A stretch of DNA of 64,000 bases. Origin: CAVUDO01 sp963740255 (GTDB lineage Bacteria > Actinomycetota > Actinomycetes > Mycobacteriales > Cryptosporangiaceae). The notes beneath the pieces are model-generated. The model saw only the letters and a list, made by a program, of their open reading frames with translations, had not been told where the DNA came from and did no database searches. Made by a program: the position numbers and the translations under genes. Position 1 is the stretch's first letter. Every line of letters begins with the position of its first letter. The stretch spans positions 1,116,001 through 1,180,000 of the forward strand of contig CAVUDO010000002.1 of assembly GCA_963740255.1 (NCBI GenBank), read 5' to 3'. Shown piece by piece: positions 18,195 to 26,557 of this stretch.

Positions 18195-18803
18195 GTGTCC
18201 GAGCACTACTTCACCGAACGGCCTGGCGCCGTCCCCGCACCCCGACAGGTGCGGCTGGCCCTTCGCGACGTCCAGCTCGCCCTGGCCACCGACTCCGGGG
18301 TGTTCTCCCCCGACGCCGTCGACACCGGCACGCTGACCCTGCTGAACGGTGCGCCTCCCCCGCCGGCCACCGGTCACCTGCTCGACCTCGGGTGCGGGTA
18401 CGGTCCGGTGGCGCTCACGCTGGCGTCGCGGTCGCCGGGAGCCACCGTCTGGGGCGTGGAGGTCAACGCCCGGGCCCGCGACCTGGCTCGCGAGAACGCC
18501 GCGGCGGCGGGACTGCGCAACGTGCGGATCGCCGGGCCCGACGAGGTGCCCGACGAGATCCGGTTCGCCGCGATCTGGTCGAACCCGCCGATCAAGGTCG
18601 GCAAGCAGGTCCTGCACGCCCTGCTGTTGCGGTGGCTGGGCCGACTCGCCCCGGACGGCGCGGCCCACCTGGTCGTCCAGAAGCACCTCGGATCGGACTC
18701 GCTGCAGCGCTGGCTGGTCGAGCAGGGGTTCCCGACCACCCGGGTGCTCAGCCACCGCGGCTATCGTGTGCTCTCCGTGTCGCCACCGGGAGGACCACGT
18801 TGA
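18195..18803 (+). CDS. Class I SAM-dependent methyltransferase, RsmC-like
   Basis: 202-residue methyltransferase. SAM-binding motif I is LLDLGCGYGPVAL, with the acidic end of strand 2 at GVEVNARA. The catalytic NPP motif, typical of N-methylation of bases in nucleic acids, is in WSNPPIKVGK. The arrangement matches the C-terminal domain of RsmC (16S rRNA m2G1207), and actinobacterial homologues are this short. RNA substrate is inferred. The TGA stop overlaps the TTG start of the next gene, another RNA methyltransferase type. Confidence 0.82.
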   Translation: MSEHYFTERPGAVPAPRQVRLALRDVQLALATDSGVFSPDAVDTGTLTLLNGAPPPPATGHLLDLGCGYGPVALTLASRSPGATVWGVEVNARARDLARENAAAAGLRNVRIAGPDEVPDEIRFAAIWSNPPIKVGKQVLHALLLRWLGRLAPDGAAHLVVQKHLGSDSLQRWLVEQGFPTTRVLSHRGYRVLSVSPPGGPR

Positions 18804-19372
18804 CCCACCCCGCCCAGCAGTTGCGGGCCACCGACCTCAAGCGCCTGCACCGCACCTGGCGGCGCCGCAGCACCCACCGCCTGGCCCTGCTCCTGGACAA
18901 CGTCGGCAACCCGTACAACGTCGGGTCGATCAGCCGGTCCGCGGCGGCGTTCGGAGTGGACGCGCTGTACGTCGCCGGATCGTCCAGCTCGCCGCACAAC
19001 CCGAAGGCGGCCAAGACCGCACTGGGCACCGACCGCTACCTGACCTGGGTGCCGCACCCGACGGTGCTGGCCGGGGCCGCCGCGGCCCGCGCGGACGGCT
19101 ACCACGTGGTGGCAGTCGAGCTGGCCGAACCGGCGTCGCCGCTGGCCGAGCTGGACCTGGCCCGCGACATCTGCCTGGTCCTCGGCCACGAGGACCAGGG
19201 GATCTCTGCCGCGGGTCTGGCCGCCTGCGACGCCGTGGGCTACATTCCGCTGGTCGGCCGGGTCGGCTCGCTCAACGTCGCCACAGCCGCGGCCATCGCC
19301 TGCTACGAGGTGCGGCGGCAGGGCTGGTCGACCCCGGACGCCGCGGCGGCGGGGCCGGAGCCGTCGGCCTGA
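18800..19372 (+). CDS. TrmH/SpoU-family RNA 2'-O-methyltransferase
   Basis: 190-residue enzyme with all three SpoU motifs: LLDNVGNPYNVGSISRSAAA (motif 1), LVLGHEDQGIS (motif 2) and YIPLVGRVGSLNVATAAAI (motif 3). It is predicted to 2'-O-methylate tRNA or rRNA ribose using SAM through a trefoil knot. TTG at 18800 is chosen because GGGAGG lies 8 bases upstream and the protein begins just before the core. The 3' end overlaps the convergent permease gene by 70 bases, which is unusual. Confidence 0.88.
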   Translation: MTHPAQQLRATDLKRLHRTWRRRSTHRLALLLDNVGNPYNVGSISRSAAAFGVDALYVAGSSSSPHNPKAAKTALGTDRYLTWVPHPTVLAGAAAARADGYHVVAVELAEPASPLAELDLARDICLVLGHEDQGISAAGLAACDAVGYIPLVGRVGSLNVATAAAIACYEVRRQGWSTPDAAAAGPEPSA

Positions 19373-20220
19373 CGCGGCGACCGGTACCGGGAGCCGCGGA
19401 GCTGCGCCGCCAGCACCACGCCGACCGCCAGCACGAGCATCGCCGAACCGACGACGTTGACCTGCGGCGGCACACCGCGCTGGCCGGCGCCGAAGACGTA
19501 CATCGGGAACGTGACAGTGCCCGGGCCGGCGTTGAAGTTCGACACCACGAAGTCGTCGAAGCTCAACGCGAACGACAGCAGCGCCGCCGCCAGGATCCCC
19601 GGCCGCACCATGGGCAACGTCACCGTGACGAAGGTCTGCCACGGGTTGGCATAGAGGTCGCGTGCCGCCTCCTCCAGCGCCGGGTCGAGGCCGGCCAGCC
19701 GCGCCTTCACGGTGACCACGACGAAACTCAGGCACAACACCACGTGCGCGACGAACAGCGTCCCGAACCCGCGCCCGAACCCGCCCTGGACGAACAGGGC
19801 GAGCAGCGACGAGCCCATCACCACTTCCGGCATGGCGATCGGCAGGAACACCAGCACGTTCACCAAACCCCGGCCGCGGAACCGGTGCCGCGCCAGCGCG
19901 AAGGCGGCCAGGGTGCCCAACGCCGTGGCCGTCGCCGTAGCCGCCCCCGCGAGCTGCACCGAGAGCAGGACACTGTCGCACAGCCCGGGAACGTCGCAGA
20001 CCCCCCGCCACGCGTCCAGGGAGAACCCCCGCCAGACGTAGTTGAACCGTCCGGCCGGACGGTTGAACGAGAAGACCAGCACGACCAGCACCGGCAGCAG
20101 CAGGTAGGCCAGCGCCACCGCCGCGGCGAACACCACCAGGTGCTCCCGCACCCAGGCCCAGCCTCGGGCGACGGCCGACCGCCGGACGAACGGCGGCACG
20201 GTGCGCGGCGCAGCGGCCAT
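19303..20220 (-). CDS. potC: ABC transporter permease, spermidine/putrescine type (PotC-like)
   Basis: 305-residue inner-membrane permease with six predicted helices. The EAA loop that contacts the ATPase is EEAARDLYANPWQTFVTVTLP. MPEVVMGSSLLALF and SFALSFDDFVVSNF are typical of PotC. ATG at 20220 overlaps the upstream permease stop by one base (TGATG). Together with PotB, PotA and the Tat-lipoprotein PotD it forms a full importer. The last 23 codons overlap the oppositely directed TrmH-family gene. Confidence 0.92.
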   Translation of the reverse strand: MAAAPRTVPPFVRRSAVARGWAWVREHLVVFAAAVALAYLLLPVLVVLVFSFNRPAGRFNYVWRGFSLDAWRGVCDVPGLCDSVLLSVQLAGAATATATALGTLAAFALARHRFRGRGLVNVLVFLPIAMPEVVMGSSLLALFVQGGFGRGFGTLFVAHVVLCLSFVVVTVKARLAGLDPALEEAARDLYANPWQTFVTVTLPMVRPGILAAALLSFALSFDDFVVSNFNAGPGTVTFPMYVFGAGQRGVPPQVNVVGSAMLVLAVGVVLAAQLRGSRYRSPRQADGSGPAAAASGVDQPCRRTS

Positions 20221-21092
20221 CAGATCAGCTCGTCCGTGCCGGTCCGCCGCACGTAGGCCAGCACGGTCGCCACGAGCGTGACCATGAGCACCACCGACAG
20301 CGCCGCCGCGGTCGGGTAGTCGCCGACCACGAGGAACCGGCTCTGCACGACCGTGCCGACCATCGCCGTCCCCGGGTTGCCGAGCAGTTCGGCGTTGACG
20401 TAGTCGCCGGCGGCGGGGACGACGGTGAGCAGCGTGCCGCCGACCACCCCCGGCAACGAGAGCGGGAACGTGACCCGGCCGAACGCGGCGAACGGGCTGG
20501 CATAGAGGTCGGCGGCCGCCTCCAGCAGCCGTCCGTCGAGGCGGTCCAGGCTGGCGTAGATCGGCAGCGTCATGAACGGCAGGTAGGTGTACGTCAGGCC
20601 GCAGACCACCGCGAGCCCGGTGGCGAGCAGCCGTCCGTCGGTGAACGTCAACAGCCCGAGGAACCGCAGCGTGGTCGCCACCGGCCCCTCGTCGGCCAGC
20701 ACCAGCCGCCAGGCCAGCGTCCGCACCAGCACGCTGGTGAAGAACGGTGCCACCACCAGCACCAGCAGGGCGTGGCGCCAGCGGCCGGCCCGGAGCGCGA
20801 TCGTGTAGGCCAGCGGGTAGGCGATCAGCAGTGCGAGCGCGGTGGCCGCCCCCGCGTACAGGAACGACCGCCCCAGCTGCGGGGCGTACCGGCCGAGGAC
20901 GTCGAGGTAGATGCCGACGTTGCCCGTGACGGTGTAGCCCTCCTCCGGAGAGCCCTCCTGCACCGACTGCGAGAGCAGGGTGACCGCCGGCAGTACCAGG
21001 AACACCGCCAGCCACGCCGTCCCGGGCAGCAGCAGGAGGTACGGAACCCAGTTCCGCCGGGCGGCCCGTCGTGGCGGCGCGGCCTGGGTCAC
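20220..21092 (-). CDS. potB: ABC transporter permease, spermidine/putrescine type (PotB-like)
   Basis: 290-residue permease with six helices. The first is NWVPYLLLLPGTAWLAVFLV. The EAA loop is LEAAADLYASPFAAFGRVTFP, and GDYVNAELLGNP is a PotB-like signature. The GTG at 21092 overlaps the ATPase gene stop (GTGA) and its own stop overlaps potC, so all transport genes are translationally linked. Polyamine specificity is inferred from family likeness, not proved. Confidence 0.92.
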   Translation of the reverse strand: MTQAAPPRRAARRNWVPYLLLLPGTAWLAVFLVLPAVTLLSQSVQEGSPEEGYTVTGNVGIYLDVLGRYAPQLGRSFLYAGAATALALLIAYPLAYTIALRAGRWRHALLVLVVAPFFTSVLVRTLAWRLVLADEGPVATTLRFLGLLTFTDGRLLATGLAVVCGLTYTYLPFMTLPIYASLDRLDGRLLEAAADLYASPFAAFGRVTFPLSLPGVVGGTLLTVVPAAGDYVNAELLGNPGTAMVGTVVQSRFLVVGDYPTAAALSVVLMVTLVATVLAYVRRTGTDELI

Positions 21093-22273
21093 GCAGGGGT
21101 TCCGGAGCCGGCCGGCGCGAGCTGCGGGTCGAGGTGGCGGCCGGCGTCGATGTCCTCCGCGCCGTCCAGGCCGAACGCGTCGTCGCCCGACCAGTGCACG
21201 ACGACGTCGGTGCCGGGCGCCAGCAGCGGTCCCGATGCCCGGTTCTGGACGTACGCGACCAGCTCGGCGCCCCAGCCGGTGCGCACCGCGTACTGGGTGC
21301 CCACCCCGGTGAAGGTGGCGTCGGTCAGCACACCGGCGACCTGGTCGTGGTGGGCCGGCGGCACGGCATCGTCCGCCGGTGCGACCTGCAGTTTCTCCGG
21401 CCGGACGCCGACGTACAGCCGCCCGGAGCTGCGGCGCGACCGGGCCGCGGGCACCCTCATCGCCGCGCCGACGACCTCCACCAGCAGGTCGTCCCCGCGC
21501 CGACCGAGAACGGTGCCCGGCAGCAGGTTCGACTGGCCGAGGAAGTTGGCGACGAAGACGTTGTCCGGACGCTCGTACAGCTCGACGGGGCTGCCGACCT
21601 GCTCGATCCGGCCCCGGTTCGTCACCGCGATCGCATCGGCGAGGCCCATGGCCTCCTCCTGGTCGTGCGTGACGTGGACGAAGGTGACGCCGACCTCGGC
21701 CTGGATCCGCTTGAGCTCCCGCTGCATCTGACGCCGCAGCGTGAGGTCCAGCGCGCCCAGCGGTTCGTCCAGCAGCAGCAACCGCGGCCGGTTCACCAGC
21801 GCGCGGGCCACGGCGACCCGCTGTTGCTGGCCACCGGAGAGCTGCGCGGGCCGCCGGCCGGCGAAGTCGGCCAGCTCCACCATGTCCAGCGCCGCGAGCA
21901 CCGTCGCCCGCACGTCCGGCCGGCCGCGGCGGCGCAGGCCGAACGCGACGTTCTCGAACACGTCCAGGTGCGGGAAGAGCGCGTAGCTCTGGAAGACGGT
22001 GTTGACCGGGCGCCGGTGCGGCGGTCGGTCGGTCAGGTCGTCGTCGCCGAGCAGCACCCGGCCGGCGTCGGGCCGCTCCAGGCCGCCGACCATGCGCAGC
22101 GTCGTCGTCTTGCCACACCCGGACGGGCCGAGCAGGGCGAAGAACGATCCCTCGGGCACGGTCAGGGTCAGCGCGTCCACGGCCGTGGTCGCGCCGAACC
22201 GTTTGGTCAGGTCCAACAACCGCAGGTCGCCACCACCGGTCGCCGGTGCCGCGCGTTCCGGCGCGTCAGGCAC
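21089..22273 (-). CDS. potA: ABC transporter ATP-binding protein, spermidine/putrescine type (PotA-like)
   Basis: 394-residue ATPase. Walker A is GPSGCGKTT, the Q loop VFQSYALFPHL, the signature LSGGQQQRVAVARAL, Walker B LLLLDEPLGALD, and the switch His is in HVTHDQEEAM. The C-terminal 130 residues form the TOBE regulatory domain of the MOI subfamily (VGVRPEKLQV). Length is normal for PotA. It overlaps the substrate-binding gene by 8 bases upstream and PotB by 4 downstream. Confidence 0.95.
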   Translation of the reverse strand: MPDAPERAAPATGGGDLRLLDLTKRFGATTAVDALTLTVPEGSFFALLGPSGCGKTTTLRMVGGLERPDAGRVLLGDDDLTDRPPHRRPVNTVFQSYALFPHLDVFENVAFGLRRRGRPDVRATVLAALDMVELADFAGRRPAQLSGGQQQRVAVARALVNRPRLLLLDEPLGALDLTLRRQMQRELKRIQAEVGVTFVHVTHDQEEAMGLADAIAVTNRGRIEQVGSPVELYERPDNVFVANFLGQSNLLPGTVLGRRGDDLLVEVVGAAMRVPAARSRRSSGRLYVGVRPEKLQVAPADDAVPPAHHDQVAGVLTDATFTGVGTQYAVRTGWGAELVAYVQNRASGPLLAPGTDVVVHWSGDDAFGLDGAEDIDAGRHLDPQLAPAGSGTPA

Positions 22274-23483
22274 CGCTCACCTTCTGGAAGGCGTCGTTGT
22301 ACCGGCGCTCGGTCTTCTCGTCCAGGCCGCGGAAGACCGTGAGCCGGGCCAGCGTCGCGTCGTCGGGGAAGACCAACGGATTCGCCGCGAGCTCGGGGTC
22401 CACCCGCCGCATCTCCTCCTGCGCCCCGACGACCGGACAGATGTAGTTGACCGAGGCGGCCAGCTGCGCGGCCACCTTCGGGTCGTAGTAGTGGTCGATC
22501 AGCAGCTCGGCGTTCTTCTTGTGCGCGGCCTTGTTGGGCACCATCAGATTGTCGCTGAACAGCAGCCCGCCGGCCTCCGGCACGACGAACCGGATGCCCG
22601 GGTTGTCGGCCTGGAGCTGGACCACGTCGCCCGACCACGCGAGGCACGCCGCGACATTGCCCGCCGCGAGGTCCTGGGTGTAGTCGTTGCCGGTGAACCG
22701 GCGGATCTGCTTGGCGCGCACCGCGTCGTCGAGCACACCGAGCGCGGCGTCGTAGTCGGCATCGGTGAAGCGCGCGGGACTCCTGCCCCGTTGCGCCAGG
22801 ATGAGCCCGACCGTGTCGCGCATCTCCTTCAGCACGGTCACCCGGCCACGCAGGTCCGGCCGGCTCAGCAGCTCGTCGACGGTGCGGACCGGCCGGGTGA
22901 GCTTCTCGTCGTAGGCGATCCCGGTGACCCCGCTCTGCCACGGCACGGAGCGCGTGCGTCCGGCGTCCCAGCTGACGCCGCGGAGCGCCGGTTGGAGGTT
23001 CTTCAGGTTTCCGATGTTGCCGTGGTCGAGCTCCTGCACCCAGTTGAGGCGGATCAGACGCGCGCACATCCAGTCGGTGAGGGTGATGAGGTCGCGTTTG
23101 AGGTCGTTGCCGGCGGCCAGGTCCGGCCGGATCTTCCCGAAGAACTCGTCGTTGTCGTTGATGTCCTCGGTGTAGGTGACCCGCACGCCGGTCCGGGCGG
23201 TGAACGCGGCCAGGGTGGGGCGCTCGGCCGGGTTCTTCTCGTCCACGTCGACGTAGAGCGGCCAGTTGGAGAAGACGACCCGCTTGTCCTGGTCGGACCG
23301 GTCCGGGGCGGCCTGCTCGGCCTCGGTCTTGGCCGCACCCCCGGTGCCGCACGCCGCAAGCGACGGACCGCCCGCGCCGACGACGCCGGCGGCCGCCGCG
23401 GCGCGCAGCACCGCGCGACGGGACACGCCGGGGGCCCGCCGGGTGAGGTCCGGCCACCCGCCGGCAGCCTCTACATCGCTCAT
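22266..23483 (-). CDS. potD: Polyamine ABC transporter substrate-binding lipoprotein (PotD-like)
   Basis: 405-residue extracytoplasmic binding protein. The leader contains twin arginines (SRRAVLRAAAAAG) and a lipobox ending in Cys (PSLAAC), so it is probably exported by Tat and lipidated. The mature part begins VVFSNWPLYVD and continues with TYTEDINDNDEFFGK, both characteristic of PotD/PotF. ATG at 23483 is preceded by GAGGAGAG. As first gene of the operon it should set transport expression from the 311-base divergent region upstream. Confidence 0.92.
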   Translation of the reverse strand: MSDVEAAGGWPDLTRRAPGVSRRAVLRAAAAAGVVGAGGPSLAACGTGGAAKTEAEQAAPDRSDQDKRVVFSNWPLYVDVDEKNPAERPTLAAFTARTGVRVTYTEDINDNDEFFGKIRPDLAAGNDLKRDLITLTDWMCARLIRLNWVQELDHGNIGNLKNLQPALRGVSWDAGRTRSVPWQSGVTGIAYDEKLTRPVRTVDELLSRPDLRGRVTVLKEMRDTVGLILAQRGRSPARFTDADYDAALGVLDDAVRAKQIRRFTGNDYTQDLAAGNVAACLAWSGDVVQLQADNPGIRFVVPEAGGLLFSDNLMVPNKAAHKKNAELLIDHYYDPKVAAQLAASVNYICPVVGAQEEMRRVDPELAANPLVFPDDATLARLTVFRGLDEKTERRYNDAFQKVSGA

Positions 23484-23662
23484 CGGTCTCTCCTCACGAC
23501 CCCGGCCCGGTTCGTCACCACGTTGGCTCCCCCGTTGCCGCGCCTTTGTCCCGTCCAGCGTCGCAGCGTAGTGGGGCCGGTGGAAGCACGGCATGTCGAG
23601 GACGGTCCGTTCCCAGACCCTGTTCGTGATCGCCGTATAGAAAGGTGCACATGGGTTCAAGG

Positions 23663-23691
23663 TGGACAACCGATACAGCAGTGGCTACCTT
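23663..23691 (+). promoter_or_regulatory. Candidate sigma-70-type promoter for the secreted protease
   Basis: TGGACA at 23663-23668 and TACCTT at 23686-23691 are separated by 17 bases, a plausible -35/-10 pair. It lies in the 311-base gap between potD and the protease gene and would leave a leader of roughly 95 bases. Nothing else obvious is seen in this gap. The prediction rests on motif likeness only. Confidence 0.35.
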
Positions 23692-23794
23692 CCGTGGTGC
23701 AACGGTGACCGTTCGTTTGCGTCGCTCGGCTGAGGCGGGATGCCGCATCGCGGCCGGCCCACGTACCCGCCACCGCCTTGAGGAGAGAACCGCT

Positions 23795-24847
23795 GTGTCC
23801 TACCGTCCCGTCGGGCTCGCGGTGCGGGCAGGCGCCGTCGTCGCGCTCGCCGCGTCGCTGCTGGCCACCCCGTCGGCCCAAGCGGCCCCGCCGACCGACG
23901 CCGACCGGCCGGCTCCCGGCCCGCTCGCGTCGGTGGCCGGACCGCTGCTCGACGCCTCCGCGCCGGTCGCCGAGACGGTGACCGAGCAACTGGAGATCCT
24001 GAATTACTGGACCCCCGCCCGGATGCGCAACGCCGTACCGGCCACCCCCAGGCTGCGCACCGGCCTTCCGACGCTGGACGGGTTGCTCCCCTCGGTGGGC
24101 GACATGGTGCGGCCGCCCGCGGCCGTCCCGCCGGCACCCCGCACACGGCAGGCACTGCCCCGTGCGGAGGGCGGCGGGTACTCGTGGGCGAACGGCGGCG
24201 CGATCGTCCGCACCACCGGCCGGGTCTTCTTCACCCTCGGCGGCACGGACTATGTCTGCTCCGCCAGCGCCGTGCGCAGCCGCAACCGCGACACCGTGGC
24301 CACCGCCGGGCACTGCGTCAACGCCGGGCCGGGCGAGTACGCCAGCGACTGGATGTTCGTCCCCGGCTACCGCGACGGGAGCCGGCCCTACGGCGGCTGG
24401 ACCGCCCGGCGGCTGTTCGCCCCGGCGAGCTGGACGCAGGACGGCGTGATCGACTCCGACTTCGGCTTCGCCGTCGTCAACACCCGCGGCGGTCGACACC
24501 TCACCGACGTCGTCGGCGCGCAGGCCATCGGCTTCAACGCCGGCCGCGGCCGGTACGCCCACCTGTTCGGCTACCCGGCCACCGGCGGTTACGACGGCGA
24601 GCGGATGTTCTTCTGCCAGGGCAGGCCCCGCCAGGACGAGTACGGCACCAAAGACCAGGGCGTGCGCTGCGACATGACCGAAGGCGCCTCCGGCGGACCG
24701 TGGCTGACCGGCTTCAACCCCCGCACCGGCACCGGCACCGTGACCTCGGTGAGCAGCTTCGGCTACAGCGACGACCCCAACGTCATGTGGGGCCCCTACT
24801 TCGGCAACACCGCCAAGACGGTCTACGACCGGGCCCAGGTCTCCTGA
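23795..24847 (+). CDS. Secreted trypsin-like serine protease
   Basis: 350-residue exported protein. GTG at 23795, preceded by AGGAGAG, opens a Sec signal peptide (residues about 1-30) ending near AQAAPPT. A propeptide-like proline-rich region of about 110 residues follows. The chymotrypsin-fold domain (about 135-350) has His in ATAGHCV, Asp in SDFGFAVV and Ser in EGASGGPW, forming the triad. Four cysteines could give two disulfides. The natural substrate is unknown; similar actinobacterial proteins are extracellular peptidases. Confidence 0.88.
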   Translation: MSYRPVGLAVRAGAVVALAASLLATPSAQAAPPTDADRPAPGPLASVAGPLLDASAPVAETVTEQLEILNYWTPARMRNAVPATPRLRTGLPTLDGLLPSVGDMVRPPAAVPPAPRTRQALPRAEGGGYSWANGGAIVRTTGRVFFTLGGTDYVCSASAVRSRNRDTVATAGHCVNAGPGEYASDWMFVPGYRDGSRPYGGWTARRLFAPASWTQDGVIDSDFGFAVVNTRGGRHLTDVVGAQAIGFNAGRGRYAHLFGYPATGGYDGERMFFCQGRPRQDEYGTKDQGVRCDMTEGASGGPWLTGFNPRTGTGTVTSVSSFGYSDDPNVMWGPYFGNTAKTVYDRAQVS

Positions 24848-25028
24848 CCCGCGGCCGGCCTCCTGGCGCGGTCGGCCTGCGGTTGGGCGGCGGACTCGGC
24901 CGGCGTCCGGACCCTCGGCGGGCCGCCAGCCGGCTTCCCGGACGCCGAGGTCTCCGTGCTGGAATAGGCCCGGTACCCGTCCGCCCCGCGCTCCCGCGGG
25001 ACGGCGGGCCGAGCCGGAGGAACCGACC

Positions 25029-26198
25029 GTGACACTGCCCGGGATGGACCTGCTCGCGGTCGACGAGCAGCTTGACGACGTCGAGCGCGACCTGCGGGAC
25101 GCGGTACGCGCGTTCGCCACCGAGCGGGTGCTGCCGCACATCGCCGACTGGTTCGAGCACGGAGCGATGCCCCGGGAGCTGGTACGCGAACTCGGCGCGC
25201 TGGGCGTCCTCGGCATGCACCTGGACGGCTACGGCTGCGCGGGCGCCAACGCGGTGTCCTACGGGCTGGCATGCCTGGAGCTGGAGGCCGTCGACTCGGC
25301 GCTGCGGTCGCTGGTGAGCGTGCAGGGCTCGCTGGCGATGTACGCGATCCACCGGCACGGCAGCGAGGAGCACAAGCAGCAATGGCTGCCGGAGCTGGCC
25401 GCCGGGCGGGCGGTCGGCTGCTTCGCGCTCACCGAGCCCGACGCCGGCTCCAATCCGGCCGAGATGCGCACCACCGCCCGGCGCGAGATCGGTGGTACCG
25501 GCTGGGTGCTCAGCGGGACGAAGGCGTGGATCACCAACGGCGGCATCGCGGACGTCGCCGTGGTCTGGGCCCGCACCGACGACGGTGTCCGCGGCTTCCT
25601 GGTGGAACACGGCACCCCGGGCTTCACCACCCGTGACATCGCCCGGAAGCTGTCGCTGCGGGCCTCGGTCACCTCCGAGCTCTCCTTCGACGAGGTCCAC
25701 CTGCCCGACGAGGCACTGCTGCCCGAGGCCCGAGGCCTGCGTGCGCCGCTGCGGTGCCTGAACGAGGCCCGCTACGGCATCGTGTGGGGCGCGCTGGGCG
25801 CCGCGCGCAGCTGCCTGGAGGCCGCCCGCGACTACGCGGTGAGCCGCCACCAGTTCGGCCGCCCGATCGCCGGCTTCCAGCTCACCCAGCAGAAGCTGGT
25901 GGACATGGCCGTCGAGTACGACAAGGGCCTGTTGCTCGCCCTGCACCTGGGACGGCGTAAGGACGCCGACACGCTGACGCCGGAACAGATCAGCTTCGGC
26001 AAGCTCAACAACGTCCGCGAGGCCCTCGGGATCTGCCGGCAGGCCCGGACGATCCTGGGCGCCAACGGCGTGACGCTGGACTACCCGGTGATCCGGCACA
26101 TGAACAACCTGGAGTCGGTGCTCACCTACGAGGGCACCTCGGAGGTGCACACCCTGATCCTCGGCCAGCACCTGACGGGCGAGTCGGCGTTCGCCTGA
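25029..26198 (+). CDS. Acyl-CoA dehydrogenase, glutaryl-CoA dehydrogenase-like
   Basis: 389-residue flavoenzyme. The FAD/substrate signatures are CFALTEPDAGSNP and KAWITNGG. A YEGTSEVHTLILGQH motif near the C-terminus follows the usual catalytic base region; RHMNNLESVLTYEGT is close to glutaryl-CoA dehydrogenases, where Glu is the base. It probably oxidises glutaryl-CoA or a related acyl-CoA in lysine/tryptophan breakdown. GTG at 25029 is preceded by GGAGG. It appears monocistronic. Confidence 0.88.
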   Translation: MTLPGMDLLAVDEQLDDVERDLRDAVRAFATERVLPHIADWFEHGAMPRELVRELGALGVLGMHLDGYGCAGANAVSYGLACLELEAVDSALRSLVSVQGSLAMYAIHRHGSEEHKQQWLPELAAGRAVGCFALTEPDAGSNPAEMRTTARREIGGTGWVLSGTKAWITNGGIADVAVVWARTDDGVRGFLVEHGTPGFTTRDIARKLSLRASVTSELSFDEVHLPDEALLPEARGLRAPLRCLNEARYGIVWGALGAARSCLEAARDYAVSRHQFGRPIAGFQLTQQKLVDMAVEYDKGLLLALHLGRRKDADTLTPEQISFGKLNNVREALGICRQARTILGANGVTLDYPVIRHMNNLESVLTYEGTSEVHTLILGQHLTGESAFA

Positions 26199-26280
26199 CG
26201 GCGTGCGAAACTGTGTGCCGCGGGCACCGTCCGCATCACCCGCGGCCGAGGCGCCGCCCTCCCACCAGAAGGAGACCACC

Positions 26281-26499
26281 GTGGCCGACGAGCCGGTCAT
26301 CGCGCCCGACCAGTTGCGCTCGGGCCACCCGAAGCTGTGGCGCGGCGCGGCCGTCGTGACGGTCGTCGCGCTGCTGCTGATGCTGCTCGGCAACCACGAC
26401 GGCCGGATCGAGAACCTCTTCGTGCTGCTCACGGCGGCGCTGCTCATCGCCGCCCTGATCGTGGACGCGGCGCTCCGCCGCTACGGCATCAAGCGCTGA
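26281..26499 (+). CDS. Small DUF2631 membrane protein
   Basis: 72-residue protein with two adjacent hydrophobic helices (about 22-40 and 46-65) joined by GNHDGRIENL, matching the short DUF2631 family of Actinobacteria, in which a GNH(x)G turn joins two helices. GTG at 26281 follows AAGGAG. In many actinobacteria it is found near dxr, rip and ispG; here it is at 26 kb beside the DivIVA gene. Function unknown. Confidence 0.8.
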   Translation: MADEPVIAPDQLRSGHPKLWRGAAVVTVVALLLMLLGNHDGRIENLFVLLTAALLIAALIVDAALRRYGIKR

Positions 26500-26557
26500 C
26501 CACCGGCCGGCCGCGGCCAAGCCCGGACACGCCTGAGCCCAACCGCCCGGCCGGGCT

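Noticed and set aside
24848..25028. Small leftward gene between the protease and acyl-CoA dehydrogenase
   Set aside because: A frame exists but it has no ribosome-binding site, no family likeness, and runs into the dehydrogenase in antisense.
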